A stretch of 64,000 bases of DNA from Nocardia otitidiscaviarum NBRC 14405 (GTDB lineage Bacteria > Actinomycetota > Actinomycetes > Mycobacteriales > Mycobacteriaceae), in the NCBI RefSeq assembly GCF_000308635.1, contig NZ_BAGD01000084.1, positions 1-64,000 on the forward strand, given 5' to 3'. The position numbers were made by a program, and so were the translations under genes. Below the pieces are notes generated by a model, which saw nothing but the letters and a program-made list of their open reading frames with translations, did not search any database and was not told the DNA's origin. Of this stretch, positions 1 through 7,915 are shown in pieces. The number at the start of each line of letters is the position of its first letter. Positions within the stretch are counted from its first letter, which is position 1.

Positions 1-1674
1 GCGGCGGCCGGTCTGGCGGGCCGCGGGCTGACCACCGGTGCGCGTACGCTGCGGGCGAGCCGAAGCCTGTGACCGTGTGCTCGACTCAGCGACGCGGTCG
101 GCGTGACGCGTCACCTCCAGCCGAGCGGCGCGCCTCGGAGCTTGCGACCGAGTACCGCTCGCATCGGCGGTGGTCCGGTCGGCATGACGCGGTCGGCCAC
201 CGCGAGCCGGTGTCTCCGAGCCGGTACGGGCCGACTCGGCAGCGCGCGTAGCCGACCGGTCGGCGTGACGCGTGCGCGGTGGACGGGCCGGAGCCTGGGA
301 GCCACTGCCGCGCGAATCGGCCGTGCGGGTGGCCGTTCCGGTACCGATGTGGCGGCCGCGACCGGGGGATTCGCCCGTGCCGCGGGTGCGGCCGGAGTGG
401 GCGCGGCGGGCATCGGACACCGTGGCCTTGCGGGCGGCGGGACGCCGATCGCGTTCCGGCGATGTCGCGGCGGGCTCGGGGCGGGCGGTCACCAGCGGAG
501 CGATGGGGCCGACCAGGGTGGTCACCTCGGCCGAATTCCCGGTCACCCGTTGCGGGGTGGCGGTGATGGCCGCCTTGCGGAGCAGGGCGGCGACGTCGCG
601 GCGCTGCTCGGGCAGGACCACGGTCACCACATCGCCGGAGCTGCCCGCGCGGGCGGTGCGGCCGGAACGATGCAGGTACGCCTTGTGTTCGGCGGGCGGG
701 TCCACGTGGACGACCAGTTCCACGTCGTCCACGTGCACACCGCGGGCGGCGATATCGGTGGCGACCAGCACGCGGGCGGTACCCGCGGCGAAGGCGGCGA
801 GGTTGCGGTCGCGCACCGCCTGGGAGAGGTTGCCGTGCAGATCGGTGGCGGGAATGCCAACGGCCGTCAGCTGTTTGGCCAAGCGGCGGGCGTGGTGTTT
901 GGTGCGCATGAACAGGATGCGGCGGCCGGTGCCGGAGGCCAGCACCTGCACCAGATCGCGTTTGGCGCCGGCGTCGGTGACCTCGAAGATATGGTGGGTC
1001 ATGGCCGGAACCGGCGAATGCGCCTCATCCACGCTGTGCGACAGCGGATTTCGCAGGAAGCGTTTAACCAGTTTGTTCACGCCGTTGTCCAGGGTGGCGG
1101 AGAACAGCAGCCGCTGACCGGTATCCGGAGTGGCCGCGAGAATACGGGTCACGCCGGGTAGGAAGCCGAGATCGGCCATATGGTCGGCCTCGTCGAGCAC
1201 GGTGATGCGCACCGCGTCCAGCGAGACCAGGCCCTGCTTCATGAGGTCCTCGAGGCGGCCGGGGCAGGCCACCACGATCTGCGCGGTCTTCAGCGCGCGC
1301 GCCTGCCGATTCTGCGGGACGCCACCGAAGATCGTCGTCACCCGCAGCCCGCACGCGGTGGCCATGGGTTCCAGGGTCGCGGCGATCTGGGTCGCCAGCT
1401 CCCGCGTGGGGGCCAGGATCAGCCCGGCCGGACGCGCGGGCGTGACCGCCACACCGGCGAGCCGGTGCACCATCGGAATGGAGAAGGCGAGGGTTTTACC
1501 GCTGCCGGTCTTACCGCGCGCCAGCACGTCGCGACCGGCGAGGGTGTCGGGCAGCGTGGCCGCCTGAATCGGGAAGGGCGCGGTGATCCCGTTCGCGGAC
1601 AGCGCGTCGATCAGGTCGGTGCGCAGGCCGAGCGCGGCGAAGGTGGTGGCAGGGCTCGATGAACGAGTCGTCAT
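1..1674 (-). CDS. DEAD-box ATP-dependent RNA helicase, C-terminus cut by window edge
   Basis: Cytoplasmic RNA helicase of superfamily 2, a family that remodels RNA duplexes in ribosome assembly and RNA decay; the specific target here is unknown. The frame starts with ATG at 1674 and is open to base 1, so at least 558 codons are present. Visible motifs are Walker A 'ARGKTGSGKT' (about residues 52-61), 'PTREL' (89-93), 'DEAD' (161-164), 'SAT' (192-194) and 'HRSGRTAR' (335-342). The helicase core ends near residue 380. The rest is an Arg/Ala/Thr-rich tail, probably disordered and RNA-binding, whose DNA contains degenerate direct repeats. The family assignment is firm. The subfamily (RhlE-like is likely) is inferred. 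Confidence 0.93.
   Translation of the reverse strand, partial: MTTRSSSPATTFAALGLRTDLIDALSANGITAPFPIQAATLPDTLAGRDVLARGKTGSGKTLAFSIPMVHRLAGVAVTPARPAGLILAPTRELATQIAATLEPMATACGLRVTTIFGGVPQNRQARALKTAQIVVACPGRLEDLMKQGLVSLDAVRITVLDEADHMADLGFLPGVTRILAATPDTGQRLLFSATLDNGVNKLVKRFLRNPLSHSVDEAHSPVPAMTHHIFEVTDAGAKRDLVQVLASGTGRRILFMRTKHHARRLAKQLTAVGIPATDLHGNLSQAVRDRNLAAFAAGTARVLVATDIAARGVHVDDVELVVHVDPPAEHKAYLHRSGRTARAGSSGDVVTVVLPEQRRDVAALLRKAAITATPQRVTGNSAEVTTLVGPIAPLVTARPEPAATSPERDRRPAARKATVSDARRAHSGRTRGTGESPGRGRHIGTGTATRTADSRGSGSQAPARPPRTRHADRSATRAAESARTGSETPARGGRPRHADRTTADASGTRSQAPRRAARLEVTRHADRVAESSTRSQASARPQRTRTGGQPAARQTGRR
95..273. repeat. Degenerate 17-bp direct repeats inside the helicase tail
   Basis: The 17-mer CGGTCGGCGTGACGCGT occurs at 95-111 and again at 257-273, with a diverged copy at 176-192. 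They lie in the part that encodes the Arg-rich C-terminal tail of the helicase. The repeats probably explain the low-complexity protein tail. I see no sign of a regulatory role. Confidence 0.7.
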
Positions 1675-1849
1675 GGGTATTCGGGGTGCCTTTCGAGCAT
1701 CTGGGGTGACCGCAGCGGTGCACGAAAGAAAGACATCCACGACGGAAAGGAGTACAAGATCAGTACTCGACTCCAGAACTATAGCTCACCCCGGCCGCTC
1801 GGGGCGGACAATGTGTCCCGTCCCGCACCGGCCGGGGGTGCGTTGACGG

Positions 1850-2056
1850 TCAGCCGTAGTGGCAGACGTAGTGCACCGGCGAGAGCACCTCGATCTGGAA
1901 GGAGCTGTTCGCGGGCACGTCGAAGGACTGCCCACCCCGGTAGGTGACGGCCTCGCTCGCCCCCGCGAGGGTGATCCGGCACTCCCCGTCCAGGAGCTCC
2001 ATGACCTCGGGCGTGGCGCCGCCCCCGGGAACCTCGGGGAGGTCAGGCCGCGGAGG
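1850..2056 (-). pseudogene. Truncated PpnP-type pyrimidine/purine nucleoside phosphorylase remnant
   Basis: From ATG 2002 to the TGA at 1850-1852 the frame encodes 50 residues: it begins 'MELLDGECRITLAG', has 'GGQSFDVPANSSF' in the middle and ends 'YVCHYG'. This is the C-terminal half of the small cupin nucleoside phosphorylase PpnP (YaiE/DUF1255), normally about 94 residues. The frame continues upstream without a start codon to a stop at 2057-2059, and its first bases overlap the 3' end of relA. The N-terminal half, which carries the first cupin strands, is missing. I therefore read it as a 5'-truncated pseudogene. It could still be a short expressed protein, but a half cupin is unlikely to be active. 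Confidence 0.72.
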
Positions 2057-4532
2057 TCACGCGGTAGACGTCGTAGACGCCCTCCACATTGCGGACCACG
2101 TTGAGCAGGTGGCCGAGATGTTTGGGGTCACCCATCTCGAAGGTGAACTTGGAGATGGCCACCCGGTCACCGGAGGTCATGACCGAGGCGGAGAGGATAT
2201 TGACCTTCTCGTCGGCGAGCACCTTGGTGACGTCGGAGAGCAGCCGGGTGCGATCCAGGGCCTCGATCTGGATGGCGACCAGGAAGACCGAGGACGGGGA
2301 CGGTGCCCATTTCACCTCGATGATGCGTTCCGGCTCGCTGCGCAGCGAGTCGGCATTGGTGCAGTCGGTGCGGTGTACCGACACCGCACCGCCGCGGGTC
2401 ACGAACCCCATGATCTCGTCACCCGGCACCGGGGTGCAGCACTTGGCCAGCTTGGCCACGGTGCCGGACGCGCCCGGAATCTCCACACCCGCGTCACCGG
2501 TGCCACGCTGGCGCGCCGGAACCGTGGAGGGCGTGGACCGTTCGGCGAGTTCGTTCTCCACATCGCCGACGCCGCCGAGCTGTGCCATGAGCCGCTGCAC
2601 CACATGGTGCGCCGACACCTGGCTCTCGCCGACCGCTGCGTAGAGCGCCGAGATATCCGGGTAGTGCAGTTCGTGAGCCAGCGCCGACATGGCGTCGGCG
2701 CTCATCAGGCGCTGCAACGGCAGGCCCGAACGCCGGACCTCCTTGCTGATGGCCTCCTTGCCCGCCTCGAGGGCCTCTTCGCGGCGCTCCTTGGCGAACC
2801 ACTGCCGGATCTTCGCCTTGGCGCGCGGGGAGACCACGAAGTTCTGCCAGTCGCGGCTGGGTCCGGCGTTCTGCGCCTTGGAGGTGAAGATCTCGACGAC
2901 CTCACCGTTCTCCAGCTGCCGTTCCAGCGCGACCAGGCGGCCGTTCACGCGCGCTCCGATACAGCGGTGGCCGACCTCGGTGTGCACGGCGTAGGCGAAA
3001 TCCACCGGGGTGGACTTCTGCGGCAGCGTGATCACATCGCCCTTGGGGGTGAACACGAAGATCTCGGGCGATTTCAGATCGAAGCGCAGCGACTCCAGGA
3101 ACTCGGCCGGATCGGCGGCCTCCCGCTGCCAGTCCAGCAGCTGCCGCATCCACGCCATGTCATCGACCTCGGTCGAATCATTGGAGTGTTTGCCCTTGGT
3201 TTCCTTGTACCGCCAGTGCGCGGCGATGCCGAACTCGGCGGTCCGGTGCATGTCCTGGGTGCGGATCTGCACCTCCAGGGGTTTGCCGTCCGGACCGACC
3301 ACGGTGGTGTGCAGCGACTGGTAGACGCCGTAGCGCGGCTGGGCGATGTAGTCCTTGAACCGGCCCGCCATGGGCTGCCACAGCGAGTGCACCACGCCGA
3401 CCGCGGCATAGCAGTCGCGCACCTCGTCGCAGAGGATGCGGATGCCGACCAGGTCGTGGATGTCGTCGAAGTCCTTACCCTTGACGATCATTTTCTGGTA
3501 GATCGACCAGTAGTGCTTGGGGCGGCCCTCGACGATGGCATTGATCCGGCTGGCGGCGAGGGTGTTGACGATCTCGGCGCGCACCTTGGCCAGGTAGGTG
3601 TCGCGGGAGGGCGCGCGGTCGGCGACCAGGCGCACGATCTCGTCGTATTTCTTGGGGTGCAGGATCGCGAAGGCAAGATCCTCCAGCTCCCATTTGACCG
3701 TCGCCATACCGAGCCGGTGCGCCAGCGGCGCGATGACCTCGAGGGTTTCGCGGGCCTTCTTGGCCTGCTTCTCCGGCGGCAGGAACCGCATGGTGCGCAT
3801 ATTGTGCAGCCGGTCGGCCACCTTGATCACCAGCACGCGCGGGTCGCGGGCCATGGCGATGATCATCTTGCGAATGGTCTCGGCCTCGGCGGCCGCGCCC
3901 AGGTTCACCTTGTCCAGCTTGGTGACGCCGTCGACCAGGTGCGCGACCTCCTGACCGAATTCATTGGTCAGCTCGTCGAGCGAGTAGCCGGTGTCCTCGA
4001 CGGTGTCGTGCAGCAGTGCGGCCACCAGCGTGGTGGTGTCCATGCCCAGCTCGGCCAGGATATTGGCCACCGCCAGCGGATGGGTGATGTACGGATCGCC
4101 GGATTTGCGGAACTGATGCGCGTGCTTCTCGTCGGCCACGTCGAAGGCCCGCTGCAACAGCTGCAGGTTGGCCTTCGGATACAGCTCGCGATGGACGGTC
4201 GCGAGGGGTTCGAGCACCGGCTTGACGGCGGCGATACCGCGCTGGCCGGTCATGCGGCGGGCCAGGCGGGCGCGCACGCGCCGGGAGGCGGAGGTCGGCA
4301 CCGCGGCGGGCGCGCCGCCCTGCCGTTGCGCCACGGGGAGGCTTGGGCGCTGTGACGTCGCACCGCCCTGGCGCTGAGCCGCCGGATCACCCTGGCGCTG
4401 AGCCGCCGGATCGCCCTGGCGCTGTGATGTCGGATCGCCCTGGCGCTGGGGCATGGAATTAGGGGTGGGCGGGGTGGCCGATGCGTCATTGTTCGATTGC
4501 CCGGCATTCGCCTGTTCCAAATGCTGAGTCAT
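2043..4532 (-). CDS. relA: Bifunctional (p)ppGpp synthetase/hydrolase RelA (Rsh)
   Basis: Makes and degrades the alarmone (p)ppGpp in the stringent response; 829 residues, cytoplasmic and ribosome-associated. Domains in order: N-terminal extension (1-100); HD hydrolase domain with 'SGDPYITHP' near 144-152 and the HD pair in 'LLHDTVED' near 173-180; synthetase domain (about 320-430) with 'YQSLHTTV'; TGS domain with 'FTPKGDVITLP'; and a C-terminal ACT domain. Both catalytic domains look intact. ATG 4532 is chosen because GGAGAGG precedes it; an upstream start at 4583 has no such site. The extension holds four QRQGDPxx repeats absent from typical family members. apt, which adjoins relA in M. tuberculosis, is here separated from it by the ABC-F gene and two small membrane genes. 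Confidence 0.96.
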   Translation of the reverse strand: MTQHLEQANAGQSNNDASATPPTPNSMPQRQGDPTSQRQGDPAAQRQGDPAAQRQGGATSQRPSLPVAQRQGGAPAAVPTSASRRVRARLARRMTGQRGIAAVKPVLEPLATVHRELYPKANLQLLQRAFDVADEKHAHQFRKSGDPYITHPLAVANILAELGMDTTTLVAALLHDTVEDTGYSLDELTNEFGQEVAHLVDGVTKLDKVNLGAAAEAETIRKMIIAMARDPRVLVIKVADRLHNMRTMRFLPPEKQAKKARETLEVIAPLAHRLGMATVKWELEDLAFAILHPKKYDEIVRLVADRAPSRDTYLAKVRAEIVNTLAASRINAIVEGRPKHYWSIYQKMIVKGKDFDDIHDLVGIRILCDEVRDCYAAVGVVHSLWQPMAGRFKDYIAQPRYGVYQSLHTTVVGPDGKPLEVQIRTQDMHRTAEFGIAAHWRYKETKGKHSNDSTEVDDMAWMRQLLDWQREAADPAEFLESLRFDLKSPEIFVFTPKGDVITLPQKSTPVDFAYAVHTEVGHRCIGARVNGRLVALERQLENGEVVEIFTSKAQNAGPSRDWQNFVVSPRAKAKIRQWFAKERREEALEAGKEAISKEVRRSGLPLQRLMSADAMSALAHELHYPDISALYAAVGESQVSAHHVVQRLMAQLGGVGDVENELAERSTPSTVPARQRGTGDAGVEIPGASGTVAKLAKCCTPVPGDEIMGFVTRGGAVSVHRTDCTNADSLRSEPERIIEVKWAPSPSSVFLVAIQIEALDRTRLLSDVTKVLADEKVNILSASVMTSGDRVAISKFTFEMGDPKHLGHLLNVVRNVEGVYDVYRVTSAA
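4366..4452. repeat. 24-bp tandem repeat in relA N-terminal extension
   Basis: Units begin at 4366, 4390, 4414 and 4438 (period exactly 24 bp, common core CCCTGGCGCTG). On the minus strand each unit encodes QRQGDP plus two variable small residues, and a diverged fifth QRQGG unit follows. The period is a multiple of three, so copy-number changes would keep relA in frame. Confidence 0.9.
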
Positions 4533-4695
4533 GCCACACCACCTCTCCCGGCCGCGATCGGAACACCATATCGGACCGTGCAACCACCCGGACCACCAAC
4601 TTTAGTCCGGGTTTCGTCTCGGGGTCGCCGACGGTGACTACCGCCCGTCCGGACGTGCCCATACCGACGTGATCACCCCCCTTTCTACCGTGTTC

Positions 4696-4739
4696 GGGGC
4701 GGCGTTGCGTACGGATTGCTCCGCACCCGACGCCGCCCC
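4696..4739 (-). terminator. Stem-loop downstream of the ABC-F gene
   Basis: Perfect 10-bp arms (4696-4705 and 4730-4739, GGGGCGGCGT and its complement) enclose a 24-nt loop that itself can pair TGCG with CGCA. It lies 35 bases past the ABC-F stop, in the 241-bp gap before relA. No U-tract follows. It is a plausible terminator, but the stem could equally act in the relA leader. Confidence 0.4.
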
Positions 4740-4773
4740 TCGCCCCGGGGCCGCGGCACCCGGCCAAACCTCG

Positions 4774-6372
4774 CTACTCGGACGGGATTTCGGCCAATCC
4801 GTGTGCCGACAGCTCCATGCGGCGGGTGACCCCGATCTCGTCGAGAAAGCGCGGATCGTGGCTGACCACGATGAGCGCACCCTGGAACGCGGCGAGGGCC
4901 TCGGTGAGATGCCGCAGGCTGGGCAGGTCCAGGTTGTTGGTGGGCTCGTCGAGCAGCAGCAGCTTCGGCGCGGGTTCGGCCAGCAGCAGCATGGCCAGCG
5001 CCGCCCGCAGCCGCTCCCCACCCGACAGTGCCTCGGCGGCCACATCGGCGTCCGTTCCCCGGAACAGGAAGCGGGCCAGTTGGGCTCGAATCCGTTCCGC
5101 GGACGCGTGCGGCGCGGCGGCGGCCACATTCTCGAACACCGTCTTCGACTCGTCGAAGATATCGAGGCGCTGCGGCAGCATGCGCCAGGGCACCTTCGGC
5201 GATTCGTCCCGGATGCGGTGCAGGAGCGTGGTTTTGCCGGAACCGTTGCGGCCGGTGAGGGCGATCCGCTCCGGTCCGGAGACCTTCAGGGTCACCACCG
5301 GGCCGTTGGCGAGGGTCACCTCCTCCAGGTCGATGACATCCTGTCCGGGGTAGAGCAGGGTGGCGGGCAGGTCGACGCGGATCTCCCGGTCGTCGCGCAG
5401 CAGCTCCTGTGCCTGAGTGAGCTGATCCTTCGCCTCCTCGAGCTTGCCGATGTGGTTGTTGCGCAACTTGCCCGCCGACACCTGGGCCTGGCGTTTGCGT
5501 TCGGCCATCACGATCTTGGGTTCCCGCTTGGTATCCCACATCTTCTGGCCGTAGCGCAGGCGGCGGTCGAGTTTGATCCGCGCCTCGACCAGTTCCCGCG
5601 CCTGCTTGCGCACATCGCCGCGGGCGTCGCGGACGGCCGCCCGGGCCGCCGCCTGCTCGGCCGCCACAATCTGCTCGTACTCGCTGAAATTCCCGCCGAA
5701 ACACCGGATCTCGCCGTGGCGCAGTTCGGCGATGCCGTCCACGCGCTCCAGCAGTTCGCGGTCGTGGCTGACCGTGAGCACCGTGCCCGCGAACTGCCCG
5801 ATCACCTCGTAGAGGCGTTGGCGCGCAACCTGGTCCAGGTTGTTGGTGGGCTCGTCGAGCACCAGCACCTCGGGTTCACGCAGCAGCTCGGCGACCAGGC
5901 CGAGCAGCACCGTCTCCCCGCCGGAAAGGGTGTCGAGACGGCGGTCCAACTGCCCGACATCCCCGGCGACATAGTGCAATCCGAGTTTGCCCAGCAATGC
6001 CACGGCCTGCTCCTCGACATCCCAGCGGGTACCGATCAGCTCGAAATCGGCGTCGGTGCCGGCACCGGATTCGATGCGGTGCAGCGCATTCCGGATCGGT
6101 GCGATGCCGAGCACCTCGTCCACCCGCTGTCCGGCGGACAGGCCGAGATCCTGCCGCAGATACCCGAGCCGTTCGGGCGGGGTGATCGAGCCACGCTGGG
6201 GCCGCAATTCTCCGGCGATCAGGCGCAGCAGCGTGGACTTGCCCGCGCCGTTGCTCCCGACCAGACCGATATGCCCCGGTCCGAGGGCGGCATCGAGGCC
6301 GTCGAATACCGGTGTGCCGTCGGGCCAGGTGAAGGTGAGATCGGAAATGGAAACGACAAACGTACTGGACAT
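4774..6372 (-). CDS. ABC-F family ATPase (tandem ATP-binding domains, no membrane domain)
   Basis: 532-residue soluble protein with two ABC ATPase domains and no transmembrane segment, as in the ABC-F class that acts on ribosomes (translation factors, or antibiotic-resistance proteins by target protection). NBD1: Walker A 'GSNGAGKST' (39-47), signature 'LSGGE' (149-153), Walker B 'VLDEPTNNLD' (171-180). NBD2: Walker A 'GRNGSGKTT', signature 'LSGGERL', Walker B 'LLDEPTNNLD'. A charged linker, rich in Arg/Lys/Glu, lies between them. ATG 6372 has GAGGAG five bases upstream; a GTG at 6378 is too close to it. It is monocistronic between relA and a divergent membrane gene. Whether it is housekeeping or a resistance determinant cannot be told from sequence. 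Confidence 0.9.
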   Translation of the reverse strand: MSSTFVVSISDLTFTWPDGTPVFDGLDAALGPGHIGLVGSNGAGKSTLLRLIAGELRPQRGSITPPERLGYLRQDLGLSAGQRVDEVLGIAPIRNALHRIESGAGTDADFELIGTRWDVEEQAVALLGKLGLHYVAGDVGQLDRRLDTLSGGETVLLGLVAELLREPEVLVLDEPTNNLDQVARQRLYEVIGQFAGTVLTVSHDRELLERVDGIAELRHGEIRCFGGNFSEYEQIVAAEQAAARAAVRDARGDVRKQARELVEARIKLDRRLRYGQKMWDTKREPKIVMAERKRQAQVSAGKLRNNHIGKLEEAKDQLTQAQELLRDDREIRVDLPATLLYPGQDVIDLEEVTLANGPVVTLKVSGPERIALTGRNGSGKTTLLHRIRDESPKVPWRMLPQRLDIFDESKTVFENVAAAAPHASAERIRAQLARFLFRGTDADVAAEALSGGERLRAALAMLLLAEPAPKLLLLDEPTNNLDLPSLRHLTEALAAFQGALIVVSHDPRFLDEIGVTRRMELSAHGLAEIPSE

Positions 6373-6614
6373 GCACACTCCTCGAGGTAGGCGAAAGAGA
6401 ACGCGGCGCGCGAATGCGGGCCACCGGGGCGCTACCTCAGAAGATCAACGTGCATAACTCCGATCGTGCGGCAATGAGACGTTTCCAAGTTATCCAGGCC
6501 AACCCGACCGTGCAAGGGGTTATTTCGAGACCCAGCTCACGACGTGGCGGCGAATCGATAGCGACACGCACGCGGCCGGTTCTGTGGCTCGGCGTGGCGG
6601 GAATATCCTGCGCT

Positions 6615-6905
6615 ATGGCCGCTTCGTATCGCACCAATGAGGGCACCGCCCGCATCATCGGCGGCGTCGGAACACTCTTCGCGGTCGTCGAGGCCGCCTA
6701 CATCCTGCTGTTCGTCTTCGAGGCCGATCCGGCCAACAAGCTCTACACCTTCGTCGAGTCCTGGGCGAACCCCCTGGCATTGTTCTTCCCCGGCCTCTTC
6801 CGCACCGACAGCACCAAACTCGACGTGGTGTTGAACTATGGTCTGGCCGCCATCTTCTGGCTGGTCGTCACCAGTTTTCTGGCCCGGCTGGTGGCCCGGC
6901 TCTGA
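6615..6905 (+). CDS. Small membrane protein, first of two tandem paralogs
   Basis: About 96 residues from ATG 6615 ('MAASYRTNEGTARI'). A longer frame reaches back to 6414, but its extra N-terminus is Arg-rich and does not resemble the paralog, so I take the internal ATG. The protein has a hydrophobic segment near residues 14-35, a central 'LALFFPGLF' motif and a C-terminal hydrophobic helix ending 'FLARLVARL'. The neighbour at 7001-7294 has the same length and architecture. No function is known to me. It is probably an inner-membrane protein. Confidence 0.75.
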   Translation: MAASYRTNEGTARIIGGVGTLFAVVEAAYILLFVFEADPANKLYTFVESWANPLALFFPGLFRTDSTKLDVVLNYGLAAIFWLVVTSFLARLVARL

Positions 6906-7000
6906 ACTGCCCGCCCGGTGCGGCCGACTGATCAGAACGTTTCGGTCTCGATGCCTGTCAGGGGCTGTTTCGACCGGCGCGAGCGGGGAATTTCGAACGT

Positions 7001-7294
7001 ATGCCGTACACGTACTACCGCGAGAGCACCGCCGCTCGGATCATCAGTACGGTCGGTGCGGTCTTCGCACTGATCGAGGGCATCTACATCCTGCTGCGGG
7101 TGTTCGATGCCGACCAGTCCAATCCGTTCTACCGATTCATCGAGAACCTGGCCGAACCGCTGGCGCTGTTCTTCCCGGGACTGTTCGAGACCGGGAACGC
7201 CAATCTCGACATCGTGCTGGACTACGGACTGGCCGCCGTCTTCTGGCTCGTCGTCACCGGCATCCTGGCCCGGCTGGTCTCCGGCACCAGGTGA
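7001..7294 (+). CDS. Small membrane protein, second tandem paralog
   Basis: 97 residues from ATG 7001 ('MPYTYYRESTAARI'). It matches the upstream gene almost throughout: a first hydrophobic helix, the shared 'LALFFPGLF' motif and a final helix ending 'ILARLV'. Two predicted transmembrane helices flank a short polar segment with acidic residues. The pair looks like a local duplication, with only 95 bases between the stop of the first and this start. The gene ends 17 bases before the convergent apt stop. Function unknown. Confidence 0.8.
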   Translation: MPYTYYRESTAARIISTVGAVFALIEGIYILLRVFDADQSNPFYRFIENLAEPLALFFPGLFETGNANLDIVLDYGLAAVFWLVVTGILARLVSGTR

Positions 7295-7310
7295 CACCGA
7301 TTTCCGATCG

Positions 7311-7883
7311 TCAGAGCTTGACCACGGAGGTCAGCGGATAGTCGCCCTGACGATCCCGCCCGCCGAGGAAGCCCAGTTCGAGGACCACCGCGGCGGCGAC
7401 CACCTGCGCCCCGGCCTCGGTGAAGATGTCCGCGGCGGCCGCGAGCGTACCACCGGTGGCGAGCACGTCATCGAGCAGCAGCACCTTGCGCCCCCGCAGT
7501 TCCACGCCGTCGGCGGGAATCTCCAGTGCGGCGGAACCGTATTCGAGCGAGTACTCGCGGGAGAACACCGGCGGCGGCAGCTTGCCCGCCTTGCGCACCG
7601 CGATCACGCCGGTACCCAGCAGCGCCGCCACACCCGCACCCAGCAGGAAGCCGCGCGCGTCCACGCCCGCCACCAGATCGGCGTCCGGCGCGCACGCGGC
7701 CAGACAGTCCAGGACCGCCCGGTAGCCCTCGGCATCGGCGAATACCGGCGTCAGATCCGCGAACCGCACACCCGGGGTCGGGAAATCGTCGTGCCAGCGG
7801 GTCAGCCGCTGCACCGCCGCCTCGGCCCGCGCCGCCCGCTCACCGACCCGCTCGGGCGTCTCCACCAGTTCGTGCTTGCTCAT
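7311..7883 (-). CDS. apt: Adenine phosphoribosyltransferase
   Basis: Salvages adenine: adenine + PRPP gives AMP + pyrophosphate, in the cytoplasm. 190 residues, slightly longer than the usual 170-180. The PRPP-binding loop 'VLLLDDVLATGGT' is near residues 134-146, and 'GVDARGFLLG' near 78-87 is the conserved substrate-contact segment. ATG 7883 is preceded by GAGGAG. It follows the lipoprotein gene with 32 bases between them, the same order as Rv2585c-apt in M. tuberculosis. Confidence 0.95.
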   Translation of the reverse strand: MSKHELVETPERVGERAARAEAAVQRLTRWHDDFPTPGVRFADLTPVFADAEGYRAVLDCLAACAPDADLVAGVDARGFLLGAGVAALLGTGVIAVRKAGKLPPPVFSREYSLEYGSAALEIPADGVELRGRKVLLLDDVLATGGTLAAAADIFTEAGAQVVAAAVVLELGFLGGRDRQGDYPLTSVVKL

Positions 7884-7915
7884 CTACACCCACTCCTCGT
7901 CACCACGCCGCAGCC

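Noticed and set aside
1944..4355. Long plus-strand open frame opposite relA (803 codons)
   Set aside because: It is the mirror of a strongly conserved gene; the protein is rich in His/Gly/Val/Leu with no domain, as expected for antisense frames in GC-rich DNA.
4533..4773. Small gene upstream of relA (frame 4486-4767, minus strand)
   Set aside because: It overlaps the relA start, contains the hairpin region and shows no homology or ribosome site.
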